Below, in pieces: positions 16,403 to 23,870 of a stretch of DNA of 64,000 nucleotides. Position 1 is the stretch's first letter; each line of letters begins with the position of its first letter. A program made the position numbers and the translations under genes. Below the pieces are notes generated by a model. It was not told the origin of the DNA. It saw only the letters and a list, made by a program, of their open reading frames with translations, and made no database searches. The stretch spans positions 1 through 64,000 of the IMG/VR virus record IMGVR_UViG_3300032236_000300, one strand, 5' to 3'. Source of the DNA: a virus.

Positions 16403-18733
16403 ATGGCTCTAGCCCTTAATGATCGCGTCCAGCAAACGGGAACGGCAAACACCACGGTAAGTTTTACCCTGACTGGCTCCGTCACGGGCTATCAATCCTT
16501 TGCGGTTATCGGGGATACCAATACAACTTACTACACTGCTACGGACGCAACGGGTAACTGGGAAGTCGGAATAGGAACTTACTCCACCACAGGGCCGACA
16601 CTAACCCGCACAACCATCCTGTCATCGAGCAACTCTGGCTCGGCGGTAACTTTCTCTGGCACGGTCAATGTCTGGGTAGATTACCCAGCGGAGAAGGCGG
16701 TAAGTACAGATACGCTTGCATACCCACCTGCTATTGGAGGCACAACCCCATCGACAGGAACATTTACTACTCTAACAGCACAGACAGAAACAATTAAAGG
16801 TACTGGGCAAAACTTTCTTTTACAAAGTCAAACATTTGATAGTGCTTCATGGCCTAAAAGCGCATCATTTGTTACAGCCGACCAAGTTGTTGCACCAGAT
16901 GGAACTACAACCGCAGATTATTTTTATGCAACAAATCCTTCTGCAACTTTTCCAAGTCTTTCGCAAGCATTTACTTGTACAACAAATCAAACATATACAT
17001 TTTCTTTATATGTAAGGTCTGCTGAAAGAACTACTGTTGATATTCAAGCGTATGGAAATAGTACAACTTATATAAATGAAACAAATGTAACAGGACTAAC
17101 TTCTGCATGGACAAGAATTACATTAACTGTTAATTCTTCATCTTATACATCATTACAGTTAAGAGTATTATTTTCAAATTCTTCTGTTACATGGTCTGGC
17201 TCACAAGGTATTTATATTTGGGGCGCACAGGCTGAATTAGCATCTACGGCTGGAACATATTTAGTAACAACTACAACTTCTACTTACGGAACACCATCCC
17301 TATCATTTAGTGGAGTAGCAGGACTAGGACTGCAATCAGATGGTAGTCTGTATGTAAGCCCTGCTGGTACTGGTGCGCTACAAGCACAAAAGACAGACTC
17401 TAGTTCTACGGGTGGTAATGCTAGGGGTGCTAATGCTGTTGATTGGCAGACTTTAAGAGCATCAGCAGGACAAGTATCTAGTGGCGCATATTCAACATTA
17501 AGTGGTGGTTATCAAAACACATCATCTGCGGCATATTCATCGGTTACTGGAGGTGTTGGAAATACAGCATCTGCAACTGCAAGCGCAATTAATGGCGGGT
17601 ATTTCAATACAAATAGTGGAACTTATGCTAGTGTTAATGGCGGTGCTTCTAATACTGCCGCAGGATATTACAACTTCATTGGCGCAGGGTTTACAAATAG
17701 CGGAACAAGCGGAAGTGCTGTAACCACCCAATCAGGAACAATGAACGCAACTACTGCGGTTACATTGTCAGGCAGTAACGCCAACATCAAAGTCGGTCAA
17801 TACATAACAGGCACTTCCATTGCTGGTGACACTTATGTTGCGGCTATATCTGGTACATCACTCACACTAAGTAAAAACGCTAGTGGTTCATCTACAAGCA
17901 CCCTATCTTTCTACACACCTCACGGAGTAGTAGTAGGAGGAGGAAATAACCAAGCCACGGGTTCTTATTCTTTTATCGGTGGTGGTGGAGATGCTGGTAC
18001 TGCGGCTAACAGGAATGTGGCTAGCGGGGATTGGTCTACTGTTGGTGGCGGTGTTAAGAATGTAGCCTCTGGCATTGGTTCTGTTATTGCTGGCGGTGGA
18101 ACTTATGGAAGTACTATTGGAAATACCGCTTCTGGTATTGGTAGTTTTATTGGTTCTGGTTGGGGCAATCAAGCAACAAATACAGGTTCTTCAGTAGTTA
18201 CTGGGGCTTATAACCTTGCAACAGGACAATATTCTGGTGTTTTTGGCGGTCAAATTGGAACAACAAGAGCAATAAACGGGTATATTGTTTTTCCTAGTAG
18301 TAATGCTGGTGGCTCAAATATTACTGGAGGCGCACAAGGTGCAATACTTGTTTTAAGTAGACAAACAACTGATGCAACTGCTACTGTTCTTACATCAGAT
18401 AGCGTTGCGGCTGGGGCTACAAACCAAATAATCTTACCTAGCAACTCTGCTTATTACTTCCGTGGAGAAATAATTGCTGGCGTTACAGGGGCTGGAAACA
18501 CAGCCGCATGGACTATTGAAGGTGCTATTAAGCGTGGTTCTGGAGTAGGCACAACCGCTATCGTAGGCACAGTAACAACTAACCGCACAGCGTATGATTC
18601 TGGTGCGTCTGGATGGTCTATCGCAGTAACCGCAGACACAACCAACGGCGGTTTAGCAATTACAGTAACTGGGCAAGCATCAACCACAATCCGTTGGGTG
18701 GCACAAGTCCGCACAACAGAAATGACATTCTAA
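16403..18733 (+). CDS. Large tail fibre with beta-roll shaft
   Basis: A 776-residue fibre. Residues 1-110 are an N-terminal attachment domain (LNDRVQQTGTANTTVSFTL...WVDYPAEKAV). Residues 135-290 look like a jelly-roll carbohydrate-binding module (NFLLQSQTFDSASWPKS ... IWGAQAELA). Residues 335-620 are many YadA-head-like repeats of form S-x-[VI]-x-G-G-x-x-N-x-[AI]-x-[GS], which fold as a left-handed beta-roll. The end is a beta domain without repeats. It should bind cell-surface glycans and set host range. Confidence 0.85.
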   Translation: MALALNDRVQQTGTANTTVSFTLTGSVTGYQSFAVIGDTNTTYYTATDATGNWEVGIGTYSTTGPTLTRTTILSSSNSGSAVTFSGTVNVWVDYPAEKAVSTDTLAYPPAIGGTTPSTGTFTTLTAQTETIKGTGQNFLLQSQTFDSASWPKSASFVTADQVVAPDGTTTADYFYATNPSATFPSLSQAFTCTTNQTYTFSLYVRSAERTTVDIQAYGNSTTYINETNVTGLTSAWTRITLTVNSSSYTSLQLRVLFSNSSVTWSGSQGIYIWGAQAELASTAGTYLVTTTTSTYGTPSLSFSGVAGLGLQSDGSLYVSPAGTGALQAQKTDSSSTGGNARGANAVDWQTLRASAGQVSSGAYSTLSGGYQNTSSAAYSSVTGGVGNTASATASAINGGYFNTNSGTYASVNGGASNTAAGYYNFIGAGFTNSGTSGSAVTTQSGTMNATTAVTLSGSNANIKVGQYITGTSIAGDTYVAAISGTSLTLSKNASGSSTSTLSFYTPHGVVVGGGNNQATGSYSFIGGGGDAGTAANRNVASGDWSTVGGGVKNVASGIGSVIAGGGTYGSTIGNTASGIGSFIGSGWGNQATNTGSSVVTGAYNLATGQYSGVFGGQIGTTRAINGYIVFPSSNAGGSNITGGAQGAILVLSRQTTDATATVLTSDSVAAGATNQIILPSNSAYYFRGEIIAGVTGAGNTAAWTIEGAIKRGSGVGTTAIVGTVTTNRTAYDSGASGWSIAVTADTTNGGLAITVTGQASTTIRWVAQVRTTEMTF

Positions 18734-18742
18734 GGAGTAAAT

Positions 18743-19012
18743 ATGGCTTTACAAATTAACGCAGTTAACCCTACAACAGGTCAAACTGTATATACGGCTT
18801 ATGCCCGTATCACTAACTTCTTTGGTACAAAAGACCAAATCCAAGTGCAAGTGGCTGTTCACGCATCACAAGATGCTCGACATGGTAACTTGCAGACTAT
18901 CAAAGAAAACGCACACTATATTGCTGTTGAAGACCTAAAAGGTGATTTGATACCAGCAATTTATGCTGTATTAAAGACTTATACAGATTACGCTAACGCT
19001 GTGGATTGCTAA
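18743..19012 (+). CDS. Small fibre-associated protein (89 aa)
   Basis: A compact alpha/beta protein (TAYARITNFFGTKDQIQVQV ... AIYAVLKTYTDYANAV) between two fibre genes, with AAGGAG before the start. Similar small proteins accompany fibres in related phages and may act as fibre assembly factors or caps. Function unconfirmed. Confidence 0.65.
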   Translation: MALQINAVNPTTGQTVYTAYARITNFFGTKDQIQVQVAVHASQDARHGNLQTIKENAHYIAVEDLKGDLIPAIYAVLKTYTDYANAVDC

Positions 19013-19013
19013 T

Positions 19014-20054
19014 ATGGCTATAAATACTGACTCTGTATCGGACACGCTGACTCCGTCTACGGGGACAGTAAATATTAGTGGCTATACAAATACGCTAAAC
19101 ACATTTGGATTTAAGAACCGTATCATCAATGGTGCGATGGTGATTGCGCAGTATGGAACAAGTGCAGTTTCAGCAACAACTACTAATGCAAGAACTTATG
19201 TTGCTTGCGACAGATGGGCGTATCAAACAACAGTTGCATCAAAATTTACTGTTGCATCATCTACCACAGCACCTGCTGGATTTATAAATTCTTTACTTGT
19301 TACATCTTCTACTGCTTACACTCCAGCCACAGGAGATGCTATACATATAACTCAACCCATAGAAGGGTTAAACATAACTGATTTAGGGTGGGGCGCAGTT
19401 GGTGCTTCTTCTATTACTATTTCTTTTTGGGTTCGTTCTAGTTTGACAGGAACTTTTGGCGGCGCATTACAAAATAGTGCGTCTAGTTATTCATATCCTT
19501 TTACTTACACAATTAATTCAGCAAATACATTTGAACAAAAAACTATAACAATTACAGGCCCTACATCAGGAACATGGTTAACAACTAATGGTGTAGGAAT
19601 ATTTGTAATTTTTAGTCTTGGTGTTGGGACAACTTATGCTGGTACTGCTGGTTCTTGGTCGGCAAATAACTATCAAGCGGCAACAGGACAAACAAATCTT
19701 GTGGCTACTAATGGTGCTACGCTATACATCACAGGCGTACAACTAGAAAAAGGCAGTACCGCAACATCGTTTGATTACAGACCTTATGGTACTGAGTTGG
19801 CTTTGTGTCAGAGGTATTATGAACAATCTGTACAAGCACAAAGTATGTATCAACCAAATCTTGGTGCAACTAACAGATATTTCACTATAAACTTTATGGT
19901 AATAAAAAGAGCCAATCCAACAATGACGGCTACTTTTGATCAAGGGGGAAGTGGTACATCATCAGTAACTATGTACACAGGCGCATCAAATGCTGGGCTT
20001 GGTAATTCGGTTGCTGCACAAGTATTAACTTGGACTTCATCTGCGGAGTTATAA
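19014..20054 (+). CDS. Tail fibre / receptor-binding protein
   Basis: A 346-residue fibre. It begins [20 protein letters not shown], continues with [16 protein letters not shown] and a beta-sandwich (residues 60-245), then [21 protein letters not shown] and ALCQRYYE, a conserved junction in many phage receptor-binding proteins. The residues after this junction would be the variable tip. One base separates it from the previous stop. Confidence 0.82.
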   Translation: MAINTDSVSDTLTPSTGTVNISGYTNTLNTFGFKNRIINGAMVIAQYGTSAVSATTTNARTYVACDRWAYQTTVASKFTVASSTTAPAGFINSLLVTSSTAYTPATGDAIHITQPIEGLNITDLGWGAVGASSITISFWVRSSLTGTFGGALQNSASSYSYPFTYTINSANTFEQKTITITGPTSGTWLTTNGVGIFVIFSLGVGTTYAGTAGSWSANNYQAATGQTNLVATNGATLYITGVQLEKGSTATSFDYRPYGTELALCQRYYEQSVQAQSMYQPNLGATNRYFTINFMVIKRANPTMTATFDQGGSGTSSVTMYTGASNAGLGNSVAAQVLTWTSSAEL

Positions 20055-20055
20055 A

Positions 20056-20229
20056 ATGTATAAAAAAATAATCAACACATTAACTAATGAAGTTTTTGAA
20101 AATCAAATTCAACGAGCGTCTGATGGTGCCTGTATACCTTTTGACCCCGCAAATACAGATTACCAAGTCTATTTAAAGTGGCTGGAAGAAGGCAACACGC
20201 CTTTACCCGCAGATACGCCACAGGCATAA
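20056..20229 (+). CDS. Small fibre-associated protein (57 aa)
   Basis: The ATG lies directly after the fibre stop. The product contains [20 protein letters not shown] and [11 protein letters not shown], a block seen in short proteins or domains next to tail fibres of many phages. It may be a fibre chaperone or tip subunit. Confidence 0.75.
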   Translation: MYKKIINTLTNEVFENQIQRASDGACIPFDPANTDYQVYLKWLEEGNTPLPADTPQA

Positions 20230-20250
20230 TCCCATACAAAGGAAACCACT

Positions 20251-21375
20251 ATGTCAAGTACATATTCAACCAACCTAGCCTTAGAGCTGATGGGCACCGG
20301 CGACCAAGCCGGTAACTGGGGGCAGACCACCAACATCAATCTTGGCACTCTAATTGAACAGGCTATCTCAGGAATTGTTACTCAGGCAATTACTGACGGA
20401 GCAGATACGGTTATCACCATACCAAACGGGGCTACTGGTGTTGCTCGGAACATGGTAATTGAATGCACGGGCACATTGACTGCAGCCCGTAACTTGATCG
20501 TTCCAACTAATAAAAAGTTGTATTTTATTTACAACAACACTTCTGGTGGATATGCAGTAACAGTTAAGGTCTCAGGCCAAACCGGTGTATCAGTTCCTAA
20601 CGGGGCAAAGGTCATCTTGATGATGAACAGCGCTGGCACAGACATTGTGGCGGCTACAAACTACATGCCAACTTTGACCTTGGGCACTCCATTGGCTACT
20701 TCACAAGGCGGAACAGGTGCTACGGGCGCTTCAACAGGATCAGGTGGCCCAGTTCTTTCTACATCCCCAACAATAACTACACCAACATTAAATAGTCCAA
20801 CGCTAGTAACCGCAGCTTTGGGAACACCAGCATCTGGAACAATGACCAATGTTACGGGTTTACCCCTAACCACAGGTGTGACTGGAATTTTGCCAATTGC
20901 TAATGGTGGCAATAACAGCGCTGCAACTCCCACTGCTGGCGGTATTGTTTATGGTGATGGTTCTTCGCATCAAGTTTCAGCGGCTGGCACGGCTGGGCAG
21001 GTCTTAGTTTCTAACGGTACAAGCGCACCGGGCTGGACAAATGCTGCTACTGGAACAGTTACATCTATTGCAACTGGCAATGGATTGTCTGGTGGAACTA
21101 TTACTACTAGCGGAACACTAACATTAGGTTCAGTTGCATTTAACACAATTGGATCGTATGCGGTTGGAAATATCACAAATACAGGAACACTCAGCATAAA
21201 CCCGGGCGATACTTTATCTGCGGGAACTGGTAATGGTCAATTTAAATGTATGAATCAATCTACTGGAAATCCCACTAGCAATGCCGCTAGTGGTACATGG
21301 AGATTTATGAGTTTTGGTGCATTTGCTCAATGTGGACAACCAATTCAAGGTGTAATGTGTGTAAAGATTGCCTAA
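20251..21375 (+). CDS. Tail fibre with GGTG-rich shaft
   Basis: A 374-residue fibre. The N-terminus (TNLALELMGTGDQAGNWGQT) is a common podovirus fibre head. It is followed by a beta domain, a Gly/Thr-rich segment (SQGGTGATGASTGSGG) and repeats such as PTITTPTLNSPTLVTAALG, familiar from phage fibre shafts. The last 60 residues, with three cysteines, form a probable tip. AAGGAAACC precedes the start. Confidence 0.82.
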   Translation: MSSTYSTNLALELMGTGDQAGNWGQTTNINLGTLIEQAISGIVTQAITDGADTVITIPNGATGVARNMVIECTGTLTAARNLIVPTNKKLYFIYNNTSGGYAVTVKVSGQTGVSVPNGAKVILMMNSAGTDIVAATNYMPTLTLGTPLATSQGGTGATGASTGSGGPVLSTSPTITTPTLNSPTLVTAALGTPASGTMTNVTGLPLTTGVTGILPIANGGNNSAATPTAGGIVYGDGSSHQVSAAGTAGQVLVSNGTSAPGWTNAATGTVTSIATGNGLSGGTITTSGTLTLGSVAFNTIGSYAVGNITNTGTLSINPGDTLSAGTGNGQFKCMNQSTGNPTSNAASGTWRFMSFGAFAQCGQPIQGVMCVKIA

Positions 21376-21386
21376 AGGAAAAATAA

Positions 21387-21641
21387 ATGCTAACTTTTCA
21401 ATACGCCAAAAATCCTACCTTTGCTTCTGAAGACAAGTCAATAATATCTTTGACAGTTAAATTTGCAGAATATAACGAGGAATTGCCATTTGGTGCAACA
21501 AACTATGATTGTTATGACTATGGTCGTGATATTTATCAACGAGCATTAGCAGGTGAATTTGGTGAGATTGGAGCATTTGTTCCACCAGTTGTAGAACCTA
21601 GTCCTAATCAACCAACAACAATGGGATCACAGGATTTATGA
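21387..21641 (+). CDS. Small protein after fibre gene (84 aa)
   Basis: Mixed alpha/beta, with FGATNYDCYDYGRDIYQRALAGEFG in the middle and a proline-rich end. The position and the pattern recall small fibre-assembly proteins. The stop overlaps the cupin start by 4 bases. Confidence 0.6.
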   Translation: MLTFQYAKNPTFASEDKSIISLTVKFAEYNEELPFGATNYDCYDYGRDIYQRALAGEFGEIGAFVPPVVEPSPNQPTTMGSQDL

Positions 21642-21919
21642 CTGAAGCGGTAAGTCTTGCTCATACTGTCACTTATGACGGAGCAACTTTGAATGTGTAT
21701 CACGCAAACAAGGGCGAAGGCTTACCACGGCATAGTCATACATTTTCCCATTTGACTATGTGTCATAGTGGTAGTTGTGTGATTCGTAAAGAAGGAATTG
21801 AGAAAGTGATTGACAAGTACACGCAACCAATAAATCTCAAAGCGGCTGAATGGCATGAGATCGAGGCGCTGGAAGACGGCACGGTATTTGTAAACGTGTT
21901 TTCTGAGGATAAGTACTAA
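21638..21919 (+). CDS. Cupin-fold protein
   Basis: A 93-residue single-domain cupin. The first cupin motif is seen as GEGLPRHSHTFSHLTMCHSG (H32, H34, H38), and the second, shortened, as AAEWHEIEALEDGTVFVNVF. Three histidines in motif 1 could bind a metal. The substrate is unknown. It is translationally coupled to the fibre-linked gene before it, so a role in the tail tip or in modifying a host surface compound is possible. Confidence 0.75.
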   Translation: MTEAVSLAHTVTYDGATLNVYHANKGEGLPRHSHTFSHLTMCHSGSCVIRKEGIEKVIDKYTQPINLKAAEWHEIEALEDGTVFVNVFSEDKY

Positions 21920-21922
21920 GGT

Positions 21923-22636
21923 GTGGACCCATTTACTCTCCTCATGGCAGCCCAGACTGCCGTTGGCTTTATCAAGCAAGGGTGCGCACTCCTGCATGAA
22001 GGGCGGATGGAGCTTGAGAACGCGAAATCAACAGCGGAACAAGTCATTGGAGATGTCAAGGCAATCAAAGGAATTTTTGATTGGTTCATTGGTCTATTTG
22101 CTAGTAAACCAGCCGCCGAAGCGCCAAAGCCTGTGGCGAAAAAGAAAGCCAAAGTATCAGCCAAACAACAGTCCTACGAAGAACTCGAGCTCAAGCTCAT
22201 TAAAGACATTGGAGACAACCTTGGGCTACTCTTCGATACACAACAACAGATCACAAACCACTATCTTGAATTAGAAGAGGAGAGCAAAACTAACTACGAC
22301 CCGGCGCAAAACACCAGCAAGAAAGCTATTGAGCGTGCGCTGATTGAGTTGCAGTTGGAGAAGTTGATGGAGCAGGTGCGAGAGGCTATGGTCTACGCAC
22401 CGCCAGAGTTGAAGGATTTGTACTCCCGTTTCTTGAAAATGTACAAGAAGATTGAGCAAGAGCAGGAGTGGGCAAGGAGTGAGACGCTTCGCAAAGCTAG
22501 GTTGGCTAGATGGAAGCGTGAACGAGATGAAATTTATTGTATTGAGATAACAAGTGGGGTGATTGCCGTGATGTTTGTGTCATTATTTTTTGGGTGGTTA
22601 ATGTGGCAACTGCGAAGCTTGTCTGGTGGGTATTGA
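21923..22636 (+). CDS. Membrane-anchored helical protein next to lysis genes
   Basis: A 237-residue, GTG-started protein. The N-terminal third has an amphipathic helix and an Ala/Lys/Pro linker; residues 75-205 are charged helices; residues 210-230 (VIAVMFVSLFFGWLMWQL) are a C-terminal transmembrane segment. It directly precedes the lysis genes and overlaps the next one, so a part in lysis timing or late membrane events is plausible. GTG at 21921 is in another frame. Confidence 0.65.
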   Translation: MDPFTLLMAAQTAVGFIKQGCALLHEGRMELENAKSTAEQVIGDVKAIKGIFDWFIGLFASKPAAEAPKPVAKKKAKVSAKQQSYEELELKLIKDIGDNLGLLFDTQQQITNHYLELEEESKTNYDPAQNTSKKAIERALIELQLEKLMEQVREAMVYAPPELKDLYSRFLKMYKKIEQEQEWARSETLRKARLARWKRERDEIYCIEITSGVIAVMFVSLFFGWLMWQLRSLSGGY

Positions 22637-22776
22637 TAGGGGTAGCGATATGTATTGTTGTAGGAGTTACTTCAATGGCATACGTAGAAACCCTATACAT
22701 GCGTGCGCAGCTCAAACAAGAGATCAAAGAACTTAGAAAGTTAAAACAGGAAATCAAAAATGCTAAGTCTGACTAA
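22603..22776 (+). CDS. Small one-TM coiled-coil membrane protein
   Basis: A 57-residue protein with one membrane segment (WWVLIGVAICIVVGVTSMAY) and a charged helix (LKQEIKELRKLKQEIKNAK). GTG at 22603 is preferred (GGGTGG upstream), although GTG at 22594 is possible. Overlaps genes on both sides. It could be an antiholin or pinholin-like protein, inferred only from its form and lysis-cassette position. Confidence 0.55.
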   Translation: MATAKLVWWVLIGVAICIVVGVTSMAYVETLYMRAQLKQEIKELRKLKQEIKNAKSD

Positions 22777-23206
22777 TCCTTGGATACTTGTAAGCGTCAT
22801 TTCGCTGGTTGTCAGCTCATTCTTTTATGGGCATCATGTGGCCTATGTGGAACAAGAAACTGAGATTGCTCGGTTAAACTTGATTGAGCGCGACAAGGAA
22901 GAACAGATGAAGGTGCTGGCAAACGCCAAGTCACGGGAATTAGAAAGGGCAAACAATGAAGCTAAAGCCAAAATTACTGAGTTGCAGTCTAACCTTGCTA
23001 CTGGCGAGCTGCGGTTTTCTATCGCCACCCGCTCCGTTCAAACCTGCTCAGATTCCACCTCTACCACCGGAAATACGATCAGCCGAGCCGAACTTGACCC
23101 AACGGTTAGTCAATCTCTTGTCGCCATCACAGCCGACGGCGACTCAGCAATCCGCAGTCTCAACGCCTGCATCGATCTCTACAACCAAGTAAGGGGTAAA
23201 CAATGA
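22760..23206 (+). CDS. Rz: i-spanin, Rz-like inner membrane protein
   Basis: A 148-residue protein with an N-terminal membrane anchor (WILVSVISLVVSSFFYG), a long coiled coil (residues 30-75) and a C-terminal globular end with AELDPTVSQSLVAITADGDSAI, a clear Rz signature. Together with the Rz1 lipoprotein it fuses inner and outer membranes after the wall is cut. A complete Rz1 gene is nested in the +1 frame. This is strong evidence for a Gram-negative host. Confidence 0.9.
   Translation: MLSLTNPWILVSVISLVVSSFFYGHHVAYVEQETEIARLNLIERDKEEQMKVLANAKSRELERANNEAKAKITELQSNLATGELRFSIATRSVQTCSDSTSTTGNTISRAELDPTVSQSLVAITADGDSAIRSLNACIDLYNQVRGKQ
22956..23192 (+). CDS. Rz1: o-spanin, Rz1-like outer membrane lipoprotein (nested)
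   Basis: Entirely inside the Rz gene, in the +1 frame. The 78-residue product has a basic N-terminus, a hydrophobic stretch and lipobox LASC with the acylated cysteine at residue 19. The mature part is proline-rich (FLSPPAPFKPAQIPPLPPE), as in Rz1 proteins. Nested Rz/Rz1 pairs are classical in phages of Gram-negative bacteria, so this is a real gene. Confidence 0.9.
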   Translation: MKLKPKLLSCSLTLLLASCGFLSPPAPFKPAQIPPLPPEIRSAEPNLTQRLVNLLSPSQPTATQQSAVSTPASISTTK

Positions 23207-23430
23207 AATGGGATTTAAAAGCAATCGTCACACTTATTGCTTGTGTGGCATTGATGGAAGTAGTGACCTCAATGGTCTGGATGTTTGTTCAAGCAATCCT
23301 TGACCCAACAGTTGATGACAAAGTTGTGTTTGATATTGTTGGGCCTGCTTTCCAAACTATTGTTGGTGGTTTTATTGGTCTAATTACAGGTATTCACATT
23401 GGAAAGGCATCAAATGACGCAACTGAGTGA
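23203..23430 (+). CDS. Probable holin, two membrane segments
   Basis: A 75-residue protein with two hydrophobic helices (residues 7-31 and 45-67) joined by an acidic loop (DPTVDDK). Size, topology and its place between spanins and endolysin fit a class II holin that permeabilises the inner membrane. Strong AAGGGG site. Not assigned to a named holin family. Confidence 0.72.
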   Translation: MKWDLKAIVTLIACVALMEVVTSMVWMFVQAILDPTVDDKVVFDIVGPAFQTIVGGFIGLITGIHIGKASNDATE

Positions 23431-23869
23431 GCATTTTTCGCTTGATGAGGCGACGTATAGCGAGACCGCTGTGCGTATGCACATTAACAACCAGCCCGAT
23501 GAGCGTCAACTGGCGAACATGAAGATAGCGGCTGAAAACTTGGAGAAAGTCCGTGCTGTTACAGGACCTATGCGTGTTAACTCTTGGCTTCGCCTTCCTG
23601 ATGTTAATGTGGCTGTGGGTGGTTCCAAGGTTAGCAGCCACATGGATGGGTGGGCAATTGACTGCTCTAGCTCTGCTCATACTCCTTACGAACTGTGCCA
23701 GCTAGTTTTGAAGGCTGGTATTAAGTTTGACCAGATGATCCACGAGTACGGCAGATGGATGCATATATCGTTTGCCCCCGAGATGCGTCAGCAAGAGTTG
23801 ACTATCTATAAACCCGAAGGTAAGTACAAACCCGGCATCTTGACCGAAGCCGAATACCACGCAAAGTAA
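23414..23869 (+). CDS. Endolysin, M15-family peptidase
   Basis: A 151-residue peptidase starting at 23414 inside the holin end. The zinc site of M15_3/VanY-type peptidases is visible: SSHMDGWAID (H76, D83) and RWMHISF (H117), with the upstream SWLR substrate-binding block. It should cut D-Ala-containing or stem-peptide bonds in peptidoglycan. No signal peptide, so it needs the holin for export. Confidence 0.9.
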   Translation: MTQLSEHFSLDEATYSETAVRMHINNQPDERQLANMKIAAENLEKVRAVTGPMRVNSWLRLPDVNVAVGGSKVSSHMDGWAIDCSSSAHTPYELCQLVLKAGIKFDQMIHEYGRWMHISFAPEMRQQELTIYKPEGKYKPGILTEAEYHAK

Positions 23870-23870
23870 T

